Source: Streptococcus thoraltensis DSM 12221 (lineage in GTDB: Bacteria; Bacillota; Bacilli; Lactobacillales; Streptococcaceae). From it: DNA of 64,000 nt. The first letter of the stretch is position 1; every line of letters starts with the position of its first letter. Positions 56,327-64,000 of this stretch are shown piece after piece. A model generated the notes under the pieces. It saw only the letters and a list, made by a program, of their open reading frames with translations. It was not told the DNA's origin and made no database searches. A program made the translations under genes and the position numbers. Location of the stretch: contig NZ_KB904586.1 of NCBI RefSeq assembly GCF_000380145.1, positions 62,001 to 126,000 on the forward strand, in the 5' to 3' direction.

Positions 56327-57541
56327 TTAAAGACTGATAATATCTTTCCAAAATTCTTCATATGTGGATTGGCGATTGTCATAGAAAAGAGTCATAATTC
56401 TTTCATAATCAGAAATACGCTTATCAGTAAAGTAATTTTGACGAACATCATCAATCATATCTAGTAATTCTTCTGAAGTTTCCACCATCAAAGAACTACA
56501 ATAATCTTCTAAATCAAATAAGAGACCAACATCACCTGTTCTAAATTCTTCAACATCAGGTGTGTACATCACAATTGGAACATTCCGATATACCGCATCA
56601 AAAACTGCTGATGAGTAATCCGATACAACTCCGTCTACATGTTCATACAAAACATTGACATCAAAATTTTCATTTAAAAAATATACATTTTTTAGCGACT
56701 TAAAATCGGCTGTAGAAAAATTAGAAGCAGAATGCTGTTTTTCAATCCAAAGAATTTGATTTTCTTCAAGATAGTTCACTAATTTTTCATTTGTCAAAGG
56801 ATGCTGATAATGATTATAAGTACTTCTAAAAGTGGGTAAATAAATGATTTTAGTTTTAAATTGATTTATCTCATTTAATACATCCATCTCTTTTGGAAGC
56901 AACTCTAGGCATTCAAATGTTCTAGGATATGATGAAATAAAAATATTGTTTCTAGGACAACGTGAAATTTGATAATTGTCTTCTTTGTTCTTTTCACTTG
57001 TTGATAACAAGTAGTAATCTGCCCATCCTCCTCTAGAAAGAAAGGTTTTTAGCCATGAAATACTAGTTTTTTCTGCCAAATGATGATTTTGCTTTGTTTC
57101 GTTGGAAGCCGCTCCAACAGATTTTATGGCAATGCCATGCCAAAGTTGAATGCGTTTTGCTCCATAAGATAGCGAGGTTTCAATATCGGGTTGAAAACGA
57201 CCATTTTGCAGTACATAAATTGCATTACAGACAATATGGACACCGGCTTTTAGATGCCAGTAAAAACTTTGTCTAGTTCCGCAAAGGTAAACTTCATATC
57301 CCATTTCCGATAGTTCTTGTAAAAGTTGCTCACTTCGAGTGACCCAAATGACGCGTTTCAATGATAAACGGTTTTTTTCGTGATGAAGATATTGGTACAA
57401 AAAACGAGAATTGTCTGCAAACTTTTCTCCCATCCAACTACCAATCAAAATAATCGAGTTGTCCCTGCGAATGAAGACATTCAAAAGACAGACCAAGCCA
57501 TTAAGAAAACCATTTTTTAAATAAGTTATTATCCTTGTCAT
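56327..57541 (-). CDS. CDP-glycerol glycerophosphotransferase family protein
   Basis: 404 aa, TagB/TagF-like. Conserved motifs: ELWHGIAIKS-type (here QLWHGIAIKSVG, about residue 135), PTFRSTYN, and the donor-site block VDGVVSDYSSAVFDA followed by PIVMYTPDVEEF. Family members transfer glycerol-phosphate from CDP-glycerol to a polysaccharide or teichoic acid. Without a TagF-like polymerisation extension it may add a single glycerol-phosphate substituent. N-terminal membrane-associated helix. Confidence 0.88.
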   Translation of the reverse strand: MTRIITYLKNGFLNGLVCLLNVFIRRDNSIILIGSWMGEKFADNSRFLYQYLHHEKNRLSLKRVIWVTRSEQLLQELSEMGYEVYLCGTRQSFYWHLKAGVHIVCNAIYVLQNGRFQPDIETSLSYGAKRIQLWHGIAIKSVGAASNETKQNHHLAEKTSISWLKTFLSRGGWADYYLLSTSEKNKEDNYQISRCPRNNIFISSYPRTFECLELLPKEMDVLNEINQFKTKIIYLPTFRSTYNHYQHPLTNEKLVNYLEENQILWIEKQHSASNFSTADFKSLKNVYFLNENFDVNVLYEHVDGVVSDYSSAVFDAVYRNVPIVMYTPDVEEFRTGDVGLLFDLEDYCSSLMVETSEELLDMIDDVRQNYFTDKRISDYERIMTLFYDNRQSTYEEFWKDIISL

Positions 57542-57580
57542 ATTTTATCTTTCTGTTTCAAAATTCTTACTTGCTCAATT

Positions 57581-58978
57581 TCACTTGAAGCTTTTTACTT
57601 GTGCTAAGAGAATCTCACGATTGTACCATGCTTCATAAATAACTAAAACAATCGCTATTGCCCAACGCACAAGTGGATTGTCCATAAAGAGGTAAAAAAT
57701 AGCAACCACGATAACCAGACTGAAAAATGGTCGTGCAAAGTAAGTCATTGGATAGAGATGTGGATTTAACATTTTTGAATATCTAGCATGCAAGAAAAAG
57801 GATACTCCATATGAAAACAGTGTCGTAAAAGCTGCTGCAACATAACCATATTTAGGAATAAAGAAATAATTTGTCGCGATATTACATGCTGCTGCAATCA
57901 AGGTATAAGAAGTGATATATACCGACTTTTTGTAGTAATGTTCAACATTAACATATAAAGTATAGGCAAAAACCAAAAAATTAGCTAATACAATAGGTGG
58001 AACGATGGCAATACCAGACCAGTATTTGCTATCTGCAAGTATTTTTACAATTTCTGGACCAACCAATACTAATCCTGACATCGCTAAAGTCATGAATGTA
58101 ATATAATACTTCACCTGTTGGTTAATTATTTCAACTTCTCCTTGCTTCAAACGATTTGTAAACCATGGAATCCAAACACCATCTAAACCTGTCGTAATAA
58201 CAGTTGCCAGCATTCCTAAATTATAGACCAAGCTATAAATTCCAGTTTCACTAGCTGTTCTAAAGGCTGTAATCATCAAACGGTCTGACTGAGAGAGTAA
58301 ATTGAGCGCAATCCCATGTAATACCAAGGGAAGCGAAATTTTCAAAGCAAATGTTACATATCTGTTATTCCAAAGGTTTAAACTTTTCCGATAAGCTAAG
58401 AAAGTCACAAAGATACCAAAAGCTAGTTGCGTTAAAGCCATTGGCAAAATTCTTCCCAAATAAGGGACATCCGAGAAAAGGAATACGACGGCTACTAGAG
58501 AAATGATAACCGCAAGTAAATTAGGTACAATCAATAAAAATGTTCTAAATTGATATTCGTATCTCATCATGAGATACATCGAATAATTTTGCAATAAAGC
58601 TTGACCTAACGCATTACCCAACCCCAGTAAAATCAATAAGGGAGACCCAACTCCAAGGCTTATTACCACTAGACTGACCAAGAGACCTATGCAACCATTT
58701 AATAAGGTTAAACTGGTTAGGCTAGACATTACATCATCGATTTTCTCTTCGTACTCAATAAAAGCTGAGCGAATCCCCATATAAACCGCGCAGCTAATAA
58801 TCATTGAAACAATCGCAACCCACGATGTATAAGTGTTTACGATACCATAGTCAAATGGACTTAACAATCTACTGAAGATAGGAACGGTAATAAATGAAAT
58901 TCCTTGATTTAATAAGGTTCCTATCATATAATAGGTGCTTATTTTTTTATAATTTATAAGCTGCTTTTCTTCTGTCAT
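57581..58978 (-). CDS. Polysaccharide flippase (Wzx / PST family)
   Basis: 465 aa with about 12-14 hydrophobic segments, the MOP/PST exporter pattern starting with YMIGTLLNQGISFITVPIFSRLLSP. It moves the lipid-linked repeat unit across the membrane. Overlaps the acetyltransferase gene by 4 nt. Confidence 0.9.
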   Translation of the reverse strand: MTEEKQLINYKKISTYYMIGTLLNQGISFITVPIFSRLLSPFDYGIVNTYTSWVAIVSMIISCAVYMGIRSAFIEYEEKIDDVMSSLTSLTLLNGCIGLLVSLVVISLGVGSPLLILLGLGNALGQALLQNYSMYLMMRYEYQFRTFLLIVPNLLAVIISLVAVVFLFSDVPYLGRILPMALTQLAFGIFVTFLAYRKSLNLWNNRYVTFALKISLPLVLHGIALNLLSQSDRLMITAFRTASETGIYSLVYNLGMLATVITTGLDGVWIPWFTNRLKQGEVEIINQQVKYYITFMTLAMSGLVLVGPEIVKILADSKYWSGIAIVPPIVLANFLVFAYTLYVNVEHYYKKSVYITSYTLIAAACNIATNYFFIPKYGYVAAAFTTLFSYGVSFFLHARYSKMLNPHLYPMTYFARPFFSLVIVVAIFYLFMDNPLVRWAIAIVLVIYEAWYNREILLAQVKSFK

Positions 58979-59661
58979 TCTCTAGTGTCTCTCACCTTCT
59001 CAGTGACTTTTTTTATAAATGCTTCAGGTTGATTTGCCAACTCTGCCATCGGGGCTAATTCATCCGGAGTGAGCTCCCACCATTTGGATTTTTCCAGTTG
59101 TTCCTGAATAGGCTCTGAAAAACGGACACCAATCTGTCGTGCAGGTACCCCTGCAACAATTGTATACGGTTCGACATCATGTGTTACAACCGCTCCTGCA
59201 CCGATGATGGCTCCATTACCTATATTTTGTACATTCCCAGTAATAATTGCATTAACACCTATCCACACATCGTGTCCTATTGATAACTGTTTTTCGTCAT
59301 ATCGAGTCTCTGTTAACGCCCCAAAATCTTTTTTATAGAACAATGGATAGGTAGAAATATTATCATATGGATGATTTCCAACTAAACGCTGGACACCAGG
59401 GGCAATTGAACAATATGCACCAATAGTGACATTAGGACGAAAACCATCAGTAAAACAGCCATAACTCCCAATTTGAACATCAATATTTCTGGTTTCTTTA
59501 AAAATTCTACGCAAAGTTGTTGAATAGAATTGCCCTCCCTCATATCTATTAATGTATTGATAAAATAATTTACGAGTTAGAGAATTTTTCAAATATAATT
59601 TTTTTAATATTTTGTACGCTAACTTACCTCTATAAGTTAGATACTTAGTATCAAATTTCAT
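58975..59661 (-). CDS. Hexapeptide-repeat (LbH) acetyltransferase
   Basis: 228 aa. N-terminal basic region (about 1-60), then a left-handed beta-helix with hexapeptide units (IGAYCSIAPGV, IGHDVWIGVNAIITG, IGNGAIIGAGAVV). The VGNHPYDNISTYPLF segment is that of the Vat/CatB-like O-acetyltransferases. Probably O-acetylates a sugar of the polysaccharide. Confidence 0.88.
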   Translation of the reverse strand: MKFDTKYLTYRGKLAYKILKKLYLKNSLTRKLFYQYINRYEGGQFYSTTLRRIFKETRNIDVQIGSYGCFTDGFRPNVTIGAYCSIAPGVQRLVGNHPYDNISTYPLFYKKDFGALTETRYDEKQLSIGHDVWIGVNAIITGNVQNIGNGAIIGAGAVVTHDVEPYTIVAGVPARQIGVRFSEPIQEQLEKSKWWELTPDELAPMAELANQPEAFIKKVTEKVRDTRE

Positions 59662-59663
59662 GG

Positions 59664-60518
59664 TTATTCTCCAAAATACTCACTATTCTTAGCATCCTTA
59701 GACATAATTTCTGTAATTTTATGATTATTTCCCCAAATAGCTTTCGAATCATACGGTCTGTCTGGAAATGCCCCATATTCTAAAGAAATGTCCAACTGAT
59801 TTTCAGTAATAAAACGTTCTACCCTATCTGCTAGTTTTTCTGGTCTACCTGAACAAATATTGATTGTCCCAGTAACTTCAGATTGTAAAACAGCCGCAGC
59901 AACTTGAACACAGAAATCTGGGTAATCGATAAAATCAAATTGATTTAAGCCAAGAGTAAATGGAAATGTTTTTTTCCCTTCTTGTGCTGCCTGATAGAGT
60001 TTTGAGAAAATAGACGAGCCTTGAGCTGTATTTGACACAATATAAAAACCACGTAACCATTGCAAATTTTTAGGATTGTTTTTATCTAGGTACTCTGCAT
60101 CCAATCGCAAAGCATTTTTAGAAATACCGTATAAGCTCAACGGTTTGCATACTGAATCTTCATCAACACTTCCTTCATGAAAACCAACTTCATGCATTGT
60201 CCCTAAAACAGCAATTTGTTTCACTGGGCTATCGTATAAGTTTTTTAAAAAAAGGTGATGCTTTGGCAAGTTCAAAATATGACTATCTGCTTGATGTATA
60301 AAACCATCCTGCCATGCTAAGTGCAATACCGTATCTGGTTCACCGAAATAGTGATAGAGATCACTAACATCAAATAAATCACACGCTACTTTTGTTGCTC
60401 TATCGTCAACCCGACTCGTATCAAAATCAGTCGCGACAACTTCACAACCACGGTTTAGCAACTCTGTTACAATGCCTAAGCCAAGAAAACCATTTGCTCC
60501 TGTTACTAATATCTTCAT
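59664..60518 (-). CDS. NAD-dependent epimerase/dehydratase (extended SDR)
   Basis: 284 aa from MKILVTGANGFLGLG, preceded by AGGAGGTGTC. GxxGxxG Rossmann start (TGANGFLG). Active-site YGISK (Tyr/Lys) at about 143-147. Likely makes a nucleotide-sugar precursor for the polysaccharide; the product sugar cannot be read from sequence. Longer start is unlikely because it overlaps the ribosome site. Confidence 0.88.
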   Translation of the reverse strand: MKILVTGANGFLGLGIVTELLNRGCEVVATDFDTSRVDDRATKVACDLFDVSDLYHYFGEPDTVLHLAWQDGFIHQADSHILNLPKHHLFLKNLYDSPVKQIAVLGTMHEVGFHEGSVDEDSVCKPLSLYGISKNALRLDAEYLDKNNPKNLQWLRGFYIVSNTAQGSSIFSKLYQAAQEGKKTFPFTLGLNQFDFIDYPDFCVQVAAAVLQSEVTGTINICSGRPEKLADRVERFITENQLDISLEYGAFPDRPYDSKAIWGNNHKITEIMSKDAKNSEYFGE

Positions 60519-60519
60519 T

Positions 60520-62022
60520 TTATGACACCTCCTGATTGTCACCTTTATGGTACATACTCTTATTAATTAATTCACGAACGAGCCAAACTACAATGAGTGG
60601 AATTCCTAAGCTAATAAAAGTCACCCTTGGAATAGCATAGAGATCATTACGAACCGAATAAATAAGTTCTCCTAAAATAAAGGAATAGATAAGAAACGAA
60701 CTACTCTTATTTTTAAAACTATTTTGATGAACTTTTCTTTCAAAGTACCCGAACATCATCCCTATAAAGATGGCGATTATTAGAGATAAATATCCAAAAT
60801 TGTAATATTGCTCAGCATAGATAGAAGATCCGTAACCAAATAATTTACTTCTATAATAAAGGGGAGACAATGTACTACTTATTGTAAAAGTATAGCGCTC
60901 CGTAAATCCAAATCTCAGAAACGCAGGTAATAAAATTAAAACTGCCCCCAAATAGGATTTCCCTGCAAAGAAAGGTAAGCTGTTGGGAACCTTATCAATA
61001 ACGTTACTCACTGATGTAAATGTAATCCCTGTTTCCCATAATGTTGAATTTAACGGGCTACTTTTAAAATAATTTGCTAAGCCGTCAGCAATTGATGCAT
61101 AGTTGTAATCTGTTGTCCCTCGTAACTTGGTCATGACACTAAATACTATTGCCAATGGAAGAGCTAATATAAAAATTTTCTTTAAGGCCTGTTTGGAAAA
61201 AGAGTGATGCCAAAAATATTCAATAAGGAAGACAACCGTAGTCATCTTTAACAAAATAAATCGCGAACCTGTCAATAAATATATAGAACTATAACCCAAC
61301 AAAATGAAATAAGGAATCACTCGAGCTCGCTTAGTTTTCAAGGAAATTAATATCATATATAGGCTAGGTAAAAACCATTCTGCTAAATAAGTATCTCTTG
61401 ATGATATTCCTAAAAGTTGAAAGTAGTTGCTTTCGTGTTCTAAATTTCTTCTAGCCAAATAAGAATAAGTTTTACTTAAATTATACTGTCCTAGAACTTC
61501 TTTGAAAGCAGGAATGAAAGAAATCGCAAGAAAAATCAACCCAACAAAAAGTAAAATTTTATCTGTTGTTTTTTCTTCTCTAGTTATCATTTCTTGAGAA
61601 TAGTTCTCCTGTTTATTGACAATGATATAGCCAAATGTCAATAAAATAAGGAATAATATAATAAAAAATGAAGCATTAATAATACTGCTATCTGCTAAAA
61701 GACCATCTAGTATATGATAATCTTGATTTTGAAATAAATAATCTCTATCAAACAGTGCAATAAAATGTTGTCCGTATGAGAAAGGTATTGTCAATAGTAA
61801 AAAGATATGAATAAATTTGACATTCTTATACAGTATCTTTAAGGTCAAAAAAATTTGACTATAGGCAATTATCACAAAGACAAACGAAATAATTAACTTT
61901 TCTTCCAAACTCAGTGGCAAGATATTCACTACAATATTGATAACAATCCCTGAAAAGACCGTAATAAGTAGCAACCATGCACTTACTGGTAGAGAGAGAC
62001 TAATTTTGTTATGATTATGCAT
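60520..62022 (-). CDS. Oligosaccharide repeat-unit polymerase (Wzy-like)
   Basis: 500 aa, very hydrophobic with about 11-12 TM segments and a large loop around residues 290-370. No strongly conserved motif, as usual for Wzy. Position in a flippase/transferase operon supports polymerase. Begins 8 nt inside the WbsX-like gene. Confidence 0.8.
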   Translation of the reverse strand: MHNHNKISLSLPVSAWLLLITVFSGIVINIVVNILPLSLEEKLIISFVFVIIAYSQIFLTLKILYKNVKFIHIFLLLTIPFSYGQHFIALFDRDYLFQNQDYHILDGLLADSSIINASFFIILFLILLTFGYIIVNKQENYSQEMITREEKTTDKILLFVGLIFLAISFIPAFKEVLGQYNLSKTYSYLARRNLEHESNYFQLLGISSRDTYLAEWFLPSLYMILISLKTKRARVIPYFILLGYSSIYLLTGSRFILLKMTTVVFLIEYFWHHSFSKQALKKIFILALPLAIVFSVMTKLRGTTDYNYASIADGLANYFKSSPLNSTLWETGITFTSVSNVIDKVPNSLPFFAGKSYLGAVLILLPAFLRFGFTERYTFTISSTLSPLYYRSKLFGYGSSIYAEQYYNFGYLSLIIAIFIGMMFGYFERKVHQNSFKNKSSSFLIYSFILGELIYSVRNDLYAIPRVTFISLGIPLIVVWLVRELINKSMYHKGDNQEVS

Positions 62023-63148
62023 CTTTTAAACTTTCCCTCAATCCCTCTAAATAAGCATAACGGTTCTCTTCATCAGGCTCTAAGTAGCCACCTTCTGCCC
62101 ACTCATTCCAAGCAAAAATAAATATCATGTCATTTGAATAAGTTTCTTTCACGTTTTTAACCTGTTCTGCCATATAATGTTGGAATTTTTCTGGTGTCGA
62201 TCCTAGGCAGACACGTCCTCTTACCCCTCTTCTTGGGGTGTTGTCCCAGCCTACAAACATACCCGCAACTGATTTTTCATCTTCACCATGACGATTAATG
62301 ATTGCCTGACAAAGCTCATCATAATCTTCAAAACTTGTACCCGATTTAGTCAAATTAGCAGCAATATTGGTCCCAAATGTCTTATCAATCTTTGAAGCAG
62401 TATTTCGTATAGCTGTTTTAACGGACAATAGCTTACTTGTCATGCCACCAGCATTCTTCTGGGCGTCATATCTGGCGTAACCAGGTTGATACTCGATGCG
62501 ATAAGTGAAACGACTTTCATCTTTATTTTCCAAAAGATAATAAGAAACCTGCTGGTAGGCAAAACACAAACCTGGGAAACCAGCTTCAATTGCCAAACCC
62601 TGCCAATAGTCAAGCATATCATTCAGACAATCCACAATCTCAGGACGATAAAGGACTAACAAAGGCTTACCATCAACTGTAATATAATTTTTGTCATTAA
62701 AAAATTGCAATAAGTAGTCGAAGTGAGCCTTCCATTCTTTCTCATCACCATAGCGTTGTGCAATCAAGGTTTTAGAATCTTCATCAGATTTCCAAGCATT
62801 GGTCCAAGGCTCGTTCGCCCAACAAATAGTATAAGGGAAATTGATATTTTCATTTTTTAACATCATTTCCATTGGTTTTTCAAGCAACATGTGTCCATCA
62901 AACCAATAATGATAAAAACAGAACCCATATAAACCGTATTCTTGAGCTAGCTTGACCTGCCACTCCATCGTTTTTTCATCCAAGAGATCGTAATAGTTAT
63001 TATCCAAAGGAATACGTGGCTGTTGATGACCTTCAAATAAAGGCTTGGCTGCCTTCATATTTGTCCATTCTGTAAATCCCTTGCCCCACCACTCGTCATT
63101 CTCAGGAATAGCATGAAATTGAGGAAGGTAAAAAGCAATCGTCTTCAT
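62015..63148 (-). CDS. WbsX-family (GH99-like) protein in polysaccharide operon
   Basis: 377 aa cytosolic protein starting KTIAFYLPQFHAIPENDEWW, the hallmark of the WbsX/glycosyltransferase-associated GH99-like family found in capsule and O-antigen loci. CWANEPWTNAW and FIFAWNEWAEGGYLEP carry acidic residues typical of the fold. Whether it is a transferase or a hydrolase is unresolved for the family. Overlaps the neighbours on both sides. Confidence 0.88.
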   Translation of the reverse strand: MKTIAFYLPQFHAIPENDEWWGKGFTEWTNMKAAKPLFEGHQQPRIPLDNNYYDLLDEKTMEWQVKLAQEYGLYGFCFYHYWFDGHMLLEKPMEMMLKNENINFPYTICWANEPWTNAWKSDEDSKTLIAQRYGDEKEWKAHFDYLLQFFNDKNYITVDGKPLLVLYRPEIVDCLNDMLDYWQGLAIEAGFPGLCFAYQQVSYYLLENKDESRFTYRIEYQPGYARYDAQKNAGGMTSKLLSVKTAIRNTASKIDKTFGTNIAANLTKSGTSFEDYDELCQAIINRHGEDEKSVAGMFVGWDNTPRRGVRGRVCLGSTPEKFQHYMAEQVKNVKETYSNDMIFIFAWNEWAEGGYLEPDEENRYAYLEGLRESLKDA

Positions 63149-64000
63149 TTATTTTTCTCCATTTTTGAAATTAATTCTAACCAAGAGGAAATAATTGCAT
63201 CATTATCCCAGTTGATAATTGTCTCTTTAGCTGCTTCTTTGTATCGATTCTTCGAAGAACTATCTAATTGTATATATTGGCAAATGCATTCGGCATACGC
63301 CTCCAAATCAAAGGGTTCCACTAAGTAACCATTTTGATTATTTGAAATCATATCACGTGGGCCACTAGGGCAATCAAATGAAATGCAAGGAACACCGAAG
63401 GACATTGCTTCAAGTAAAACCATACCAAATCCTTCCATCTTTGACGTAAAAGCAAAAAGCTCTGCATTCTTATAGTAATCTGCAATTCTAGTCGTGTGAG
63501 GAATCATTTCAACATTGGTTAAGCCACTCGTTTGAATGTAAGTTTTAAGGCTTTCTTCTTCTTCTCCGCTGCCAATAATCTGTAATTTCCACTCATGACC
63601 CGGCAATTTCTCATTAACCTTTTCCCAAATTTGAAGTAAAAGGAGTTGCTGTTTATCACTAGTCAGACGTCCTACATTAATAATCGTTTTAGTATCTTCT
63701 GGCTGAGTGAGGCTGGGAGCAAATGTCGTCAGATGTGGCATATAAAATGCTTGATACCCTAAATCTTGATAAATATTGGTATCCATTGTAGTTGGCACAG
63801 AAATTGCTTGTAAGCGTGGGTATAAATACTGCTTAACAAGTCTATAAATCTTATTGTAAGCATAATAAGATGCATGTTCTGACGCTATCAACTTATTACG
63901 ATAGTATTTTTTTGAAAGGTAAATCTCTAAACCATTCATCGGAAATGCTGTATAAATGACATCAAAAGTATGATTTTTGAAATATCTTCGCAATGCTCGA
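63145..64000 (-). CDS. Glycosyltransferase family 1/4 (C-terminal part; runs off the right edge)
   Basis: About 285 residues visible; the N-terminus lies beyond the window. GT-B C-terminal domain with INVGRLTSDKQQLLLLQIWE, GSGEEEESLK, and the donor-binding EGFGMVLLEAMSFGVPCISFDC block (catalytic-type E..E pattern). Retaining GT4-like transferase adding a sugar to the repeat unit. The protein begins before this window, so no start is called. Confidence 0.9.
   Translation of the reverse strand, partial: RALRRYFKNHTFDVIYTAFPMNGLEIYLSKKYYRNKLIASEHASYYAYNKIYRLVKQYLYPRLQAISVPTTMDTNIYQDLGYQAFYMPHLTTFAPSLTQPEDTKTIINVGRLTSDKQQLLLLQIWEKVNEKLPGHEWKLQIIGSGEEEESLKTYIQTSGLTNVEMIPHTTRIADYYKNAELFAFTSKMEGFGMVLLEAMSFGVPCISFDCPSGPRDMISNNQNGYLVEPFDLEAYAECICQYIQLDSSSKNRYKEAAKETIINWDNDAIISSWLELISKMEKNK

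Overview
The window is low-GC Firmicute chromosome and almost certainly comes from a Streptococcus, most likely a pyogenic-group species. This rests on the linked gene order: deoxyribonucleoside salvage operon divergent from coaA-rpsT, ciaRH, pepN, pst-phoU, spx-ribF-truB, a Gls24/Asp23 operon, pcrA, relQ-nadK-rluD-pta, prs-cysteine desulfurase, rex-radC and pepV. It also rests on strong GGAGG ribosome sites, canonical TTGACA/TATAAT promoters and simple hairpin terminators. No rRNA, tRNA, CRISPR array, prophage or intact insertion sequence was seen. The species cannot be named from sequence reading alone.

Layout. 1-4.5 kb: end of a nucleoside ABC importer, its lipoprotein, then cdd, deoC, pdp and an rsmC-like methyltransferase (all minus strand). 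4.6-5.9 kb: coaA and rpsT (plus). 6.2-16.3 kb, minus: ciaR-ciaH, pepN, and the phosphate operon pstS-pstC-pstA-pstB-pstB-phoU. 16.3-25.8 kb, minus: rRNA methyltransferase, suhB-like phosphatase, UPF0223, spx, ribF, truB, hemerythrin/PAS protein with its DUF1858 partner, DUF2130 protein, an orphan HsdS-like protein and a BusR-type regulator. 26-28.6 kb: a six-gene Gls24/Asp23 envelope-stress operon. 28.9-32.2 kb: HAD phosphatase and pcrA. 32.3-36.8 kb, plus: a tandem glycine riboswitch with its terminator, two AgcS sodium:amino-acid symporter paralogues and a cation-efflux transporter. 37-41.3 kb, minus: SDR, pta, rluD-like, nadK and relQ, with a CYTH phosphatase gene divergent. 42.4-46.1 kb: glyoxalase-family dioxygenase, then prs, cysteine desulfurase and two small conserved genes. 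46.8-49.2 kb: rex, a heavily decayed glutamine-amidotransferase-like pseudogene, and radC. 49.9-55.1 kb: ald, an AI-2E-family membrane protein, an SGNH hydrolase and pepV. 55.9-64 kb: the 3' part of a minus-strand polysaccharide operon with glycerol-phosphate genes (tagD-like, tagF-like), flippase, acetyltransferase, epimerase, polymerase, a WbsX-family protein and a glycosyltransferase cut by the window edge.

The most unusual signal is a family of intergenic repeats, with about ten loci between 6 and 56 kb. A roughly 107-bp TA-ended inverted-repeat element occurs alone, and also as a roughly 200-217-bp composite in which a second inverted-repeat element sits at the same internal position every time. 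The inner element also occurs alone, and there are tandem and internally deleted derivatives. One composite copy abuts ciaH so that the ciaH stop codon lies in the element's terminal repeat. This looks like a nested, non-autonomous MITE-type system.

Two genes (rsmF-like and truB) have an extended -10 promoter placed so close to the start codon that the mRNA is probably leaderless.
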